From assembly GCA_036383255.1 (NCBI GenBank), contig DASVOS010000010.1:62001-126000 (forward strand): a stretch of 64,000 nt of DNA, read 5' to 3'. The notes under the pieces were generated by a model that made no database searches, was not told the DNA's origin, and saw only the letters and a list, made by a program, of their open reading frames with translations. Every line of letters begins with the position of its first letter. Position 1 is the first letter of the stretch. Source of the stretch: Gammaproteobacteria bacterium. GTDB lineage: Bacteria; Pseudomonadota; Gammaproteobacteria; Natronospirales; REEB76. Made by a program: the position numbers and the translations under genes. Shown here piece after piece: positions 61,216-64,000 of this stretch.

Positions 61216-62592
61216 TTATTTTTTCTTGCTCTGGCGGGCGAGTAGGACGGTAGCCGTTTCAAGCTCCGCCGGCTCGCCCTGGCTGATGAACTCCTTGAGC
61301 GTGATCTTGCCCAGGGTCTCGTTGGCGGCCGTGTCCAGCTTGCGGATGACGTCCTCCGCCTGGGGGATGGTCTTGATGTGCTTGTCCGCGTCGCCCTGCT
61401 GCTCGGGGTTGCGGCGCACGGCCATCACCACCTCCCGCAGCGTCATCTCCGCGATGTCGTAGGCGGGCATGTAGCGTCGGATCTTGCCGGAGACCACCGC
61501 CAGGAGCCCGCGCTGGCACAGGCGTTCCAGCACGTTGAGGATGAGGTCGGTGGGCAGGTGCAGGCGGCGCGCCAGCTGCTCGCGGGACCACGGCGTGTGG
61601 CCCTCCTCGTAGGCGCGGCCGACCAGGTACATGATGTGCACCGCCACCCGCTCCATGGTGCGCCCACCCACCTCGTTGTGCTTCAGGCCGTAGCGCACCA
61701 GCTCCGGGTTCTGCACGTAGAACGCGATCTGGGTCCCGATGAGCACGATGATCCAGCTCGTGTAGAGCCACACCATGAACATCATCATGATGGCGAAGCC
61801 GGAGTAGATGGCGGTGAGCCGCGTGGACTGCGCCGAGAGCTCGGTGAAGATGTAGCCCGCCACCTCCCAGCCCACGCCGGCGATGACGGCGCCGATGAGC
61901 GCGGCGCGGAACTGCACGTGGGTGTTCGGCACGAACATGTAGAGGAACGTGAACGCGAAGATCACGAACACGTAGGGCAGGAGCTTGGCGGCGGCCACCA
62001 GTAGCACACCCACCGGTGCGAGGTCGATGATGTGCTGCACCACGGACTGGCTGCTGATGGTGGCGGTGAGGCCGAAGGCGGACACCAGCAGCAGCGGACC
62101 GATGAGGATGACGCTGATGTAGTGGCCGAAGCCCTCCATGAACCCCCGCGGCTCGCGCACGCGCCACACGTGGTTGAACGCCGTCTCCACCATGCGCACG
62201 GTGGTGACCACGGTGTAGAGCAGGAGCGCCAGGCCCACGGTGCCGAGGATGCCGGCCTTCACGTTGTTGACGAAGTCGATGACCTTGGCGGCGATCTCGA
62301 CGCCGCGGGCGCCGAGCGGCATGAACAGGTTGGCGAGCAGGGGTTGCAGCTTGTGCTGCACGCCGAAGCCCTTGAGCACCGAGAAGGCGAAGGCCAGGAA
62401 CGGCACCAGCGCCAGGATGGTGATGTACACCAGCGCCATGGCGCGGATGCGCAGGTCGCCGTAGAGGAGCTCGTCCATGAGCACGTTGCCCATCCGCACC
62501 CAGAAGGTGAGGACACGGCGCGTGCGGCTCATGGAGTACACGTCCTGCTGCCAGACGGCGCTGCTGAACTTATCTGAGAGGCGCTTGAGCAT
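61216..62592 (-). CDS. YihY/BrkB-family inner membrane protein
   Basis: A 458-residue protein with about six membrane helices in residues 30-300, typical of UPF0761/BrkB (for example AMALVYITILALVPFLAFAF and WEVAGYIFTELSAQSTRLTA). A C-terminal cytoplasmic region of about 150 residues with a winged-helix look follows. Once misnamed RNase BN, the family's role is unknown. Its C-terminal extension is longer than in E. coli YihY, which is common in GC-rich gammaproteobacteria. Confidence 0.85.
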   Translation of the reverse strand: MLKRLSDKFSSAVWQQDVYSMSRTRRVLTFWVRMGNVLMDELLYGDLRIRAMALVYITILALVPFLAFAFSVLKGFGVQHKLQPLLANLFMPLGARGVEIAAKVIDFVNNVKAGILGTVGLALLLYTVVTTVRMVETAFNHVWRVREPRGFMEGFGHYISVILIGPLLLVSAFGLTATISSQSVVQHIIDLAPVGVLLVAAAKLLPYVFVIFAFTFLYMFVPNTHVQFRAALIGAVIAGVGWEVAGYIFTELSAQSTRLTAIYSGFAIMMMFMVWLYTSWIIVLIGTQIAFYVQNPELVRYGLKHNEVGGRTMERVAVHIMYLVGRAYEEGHTPWSREQLARRLHLPTDLILNVLERLCQRGLLAVVSGKIRRYMPAYDIAEMTLREVVMAVRRNPEQQGDADKHIKTIPQAEDVIRKLDTAANETLGKITLKEFISQGEPAELETATVLLARQSKKK

Positions 62593-62661
62593 GCTTAATC
62601 CTAACGCAAATCGTTGTTTTTGACCGTTTTTAGGGCTTCGCGCCGCTGCTCCACGCGGCCT

Positions 62662-63132
62662 CTAGCCGATCCCCAAGCCTTCATCCTCGGCGCCGGGGAT
62701 GGTGAGGGCCTTGCGCAGGCGCAGGGCGTCGGTCTCATCTTCGTAGTACTCGAGCCAGGTGCCGTGCTGGCGGTAGCCCAGGGCGCGGTAGAGCGCGTAG
62801 GCGGCAGGGTTGTCCTCGCGGATCTCCAGGCGCATGTGCAGCGCGCCGCGCTCCAGCACCGCCTGCTCGGCGGTCTTCAGCAGCGTGCGGCCGAGCCCCA
62901 GGCGCCGCGCGTCCGGGTCCACCGCGAGAGACTCCAGGTGCGCCTGGCGGCCGCGCACGCGGATGAGCGCATAGCCCAAGACCGCGCCGCCCTGCTCGGC
63001 GACCAGCAGCACGGCGCTCTTGCCCTTGAGGGCGCGGGTGAAGTCCAGGCGGGTGAGGCGGTCGGTCTGGAAGGAACGATGCTCGATGGGGAGGAGAGCG
63101 TCGATGTCTCTGAGCGTGGCGAGGCGGATCAT
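62662..63132 (-). CDS. GNAT-family N-acetyltransferase
   Basis: A 156-residue GNAT domain. The acetyl-CoA motif is RRLGLGRTLLKTAEQA, preceded by LESLAVDPDA and followed by LEIREDNPAAYALYRALGY. It is RimI-like in layout, but the substrate is unknown. It lies between YihY/BrkB and the srkA-like gene on the same strand. Confidence 0.85.
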   Translation of the reverse strand: MIRLATLRDIDALLPIEHRSFQTDRLTRLDFTRALKGKSAVLLVAEQGGAVLGYALIRVRGRQAHLESLAVDPDARRLGLGRTLLKTAEQAVLERGALHMRLEIREDNPAAYALYRALGYRQHGTWLEYYEDETDALRLRKALTIPGAEDEGLGIG

Positions 63133-63220
63133 GGTTCTTGGCTCGTTGCGGTTGCCCCTATTTTATCTGTTCTTCGGTGCTGGCTCCAAAAGGGGCCAAA
63201 AGCTGCCGACGCTTTTGGCA

Positions 63221-64000
63221 CTAACGGTTACCGCCACCATCGACTTCCAAGGCCGGCTCATCCAGCAAGGGGACTTGCTCTCTCAATGCCTGCAGGTGCT
63301 CTTCCCAGTAGCGCGGTCCGTCGAACCAGGGGAAGGCGCGGGGGAAGGCCGGGTCGTCCCAGCGGCGGGCGATCCAGCAGGCGTAATGCATCATGCGCAG
63401 GGTGCGCAGCGGTTCCACCAGCCACAGTTCCAGGGCATCGAACTCCGCGAACTGCTCGTAGCCCTCCAGCACCGCCGCGAGCTGGAGCTGCATCTCATGG
63501 CGCTCGCCCGAGAGCAGCATCCACAGGTCCTGCACCGCGGGGCCGGTGCCGGAGTCGTCGAAGTCCACGAAGTGGGGGCCATCGTCGGTCCAGAGCACGT
63601 TGCCCGGGTGGCAGTCCCCGTGCAGGCGCAGCGTGGAGACATCCCCTGCCCGCCCGTAGCAGCGCTCGATGCCCGCCAGCAAGAGGTCCGTGACCTCCTT
63701 ATAGCGGGGCTTCAGGTTGTCCGGGATGAAGCGGCTCTCCAGCAGCCAGTCCCGCGGGATGCGGCCGTAGGTCTCGGCGTTGATCACGTGGCGGTGGTGG
63801 AAGGGCTTGGTCCTGCCGACGGCATGGATGCGGCCCAGGAAGCGGCCCATCCACTCCAGGTTCTCCTCGCGCTCCAGGTCCGGCGCGCGGCCACCCTGGC
63901 GCGGGAACACAGCGAAGCGGTAGCCGGCATGGTGCAGCAGGGTACGGCCGTCCTGGTGGGCGATGGGCGGCACGGCGGGGATCTCCCGCTCCTTGAGCTC
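63221..64000 (-). CDS. srkA: SrkA/YihE-like stress-response kinase (5' truncated by window)
   Basis: The frame continues past 64000, so about 70 N-terminal residues are outside. The visible 259 residues have the SrkA kinase-like fold: GYRFAVFPRQGGRAPDLE, then FLGRIHAVGR, the catalytic loop LRLHGDCHPGNVLWTDDG and the metal motif FVDFDDSGTGPAVQD. SrkA phosphorylates Ser/Thr and counters cell-death signalling under envelope stress in E. coli. No start codon is assigned. Confidence 0.85.
   Translation of the reverse strand, partial: ELKEREIPAVPPIAHQDGRTLLHHAGYRFAVFPRQGGRAPDLEREENLEWMGRFLGRIHAVGRTKPFHHRHVINAETYGRIPRDWLLESRFIPDNLKPRYKEVTDLLLAGIERCYGRAGDVSTLRLHGDCHPGNVLWTDDGPHFVDFDDSGTGPAVQDLWMLLSGERHEMQLQLAAVLEGYEQFAEFDALELWLVEPLRTLRMMHYACWIARRWDDPAFPRAFPWFDGPRYWEEHLQALREQVPLLDEPALEVDGGGNR

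Overview
The window is a GC-rich chromosomal segment of a gammaproteobacterium. This is inferred from a full-length glnE next to a CHCC zinc-finger gene and an LPS-core block (glycosyltransferase, hldD, waaF), an SrkA-type kinase, and outer-membrane lipoproteins. Codon usage and gene density are ordinary at both flanks (1-11.5 kb and 46.9-64 kb) and change sharply inside two foreign segments. No tRNA, rRNA or CRISPR array was seen.

Left flank (1-11.5 kb): a leftward DinB/DoxX/VOC set, a four-repeat Ig-like lipoprotein, a degenerate GGDEF membrane protein, a beta-lactamase-fold serine hydrolase, a metallo-beta-lactamase-fold hydrolase, an ornithine-cyclodeaminase-family enzyme, and an outer membrane protein plus di-heme cytochrome c pair with a clear promoter and Fur box.

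Central island (11541-46888): a 35.3-kb Tn7-like transposon. It has TGT/ACA ends, a GCGGC target duplication, and tnsA-tnsB-tnsC-tniQ at its left end. It was inserted between the promoter of the outer membrane gene and the 3' end of a CaCA antiporter gene. Its own cargo includes a CapV/CD-NTase CBASS with an extra DisA-like (DAC) gene, and an S-4TM/CD-NTase CBASS with two accessory genes. The last accessory gene is cut by a second transposon, a 19.8-kb IS21-type element at 24593-44409. That element has 16-bp inverted ends, an ATGTG duplication, and flanking gene halves that rejoin exactly in frame into a 418-residue protein. It carries istA, istB, a TOPRIM gene and a tyrosine recombinase, plus its own cargo.

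The cargo of the inner element is the most interesting part. A CapW-type WYL regulator is divergent from one long operon: ubiquitin-like protein, E2-like, JAMM peptidase, E1-like, CD-NTase, S-4TM pore, second CD-NTase, three-TM protein and a 40-residue proline-rich peptide. This looks like a Bil/Bub-type ubiquitin-like conjugation module joined to a two-cyclase CBASS. An orphan Rhs toxin tip with a putative immunity gene and a very large unknown membrane protein follow.

Right flank (46.9-64 kb): RlmL-like methyltransferase and CaCA antiporter, glnE, LPS-core genes and small conserved genes. A solitary AT-rich insertion (about 57.1-60.5 kb) encodes a metallophosphoesterase-STAND NTPase, probably another defence gene. 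YihY/BrkB, a GNAT and a partial srkA close the window. Two copies of a 122-125-bp imperfect palindrome sit directly at stop codons in the flanks.
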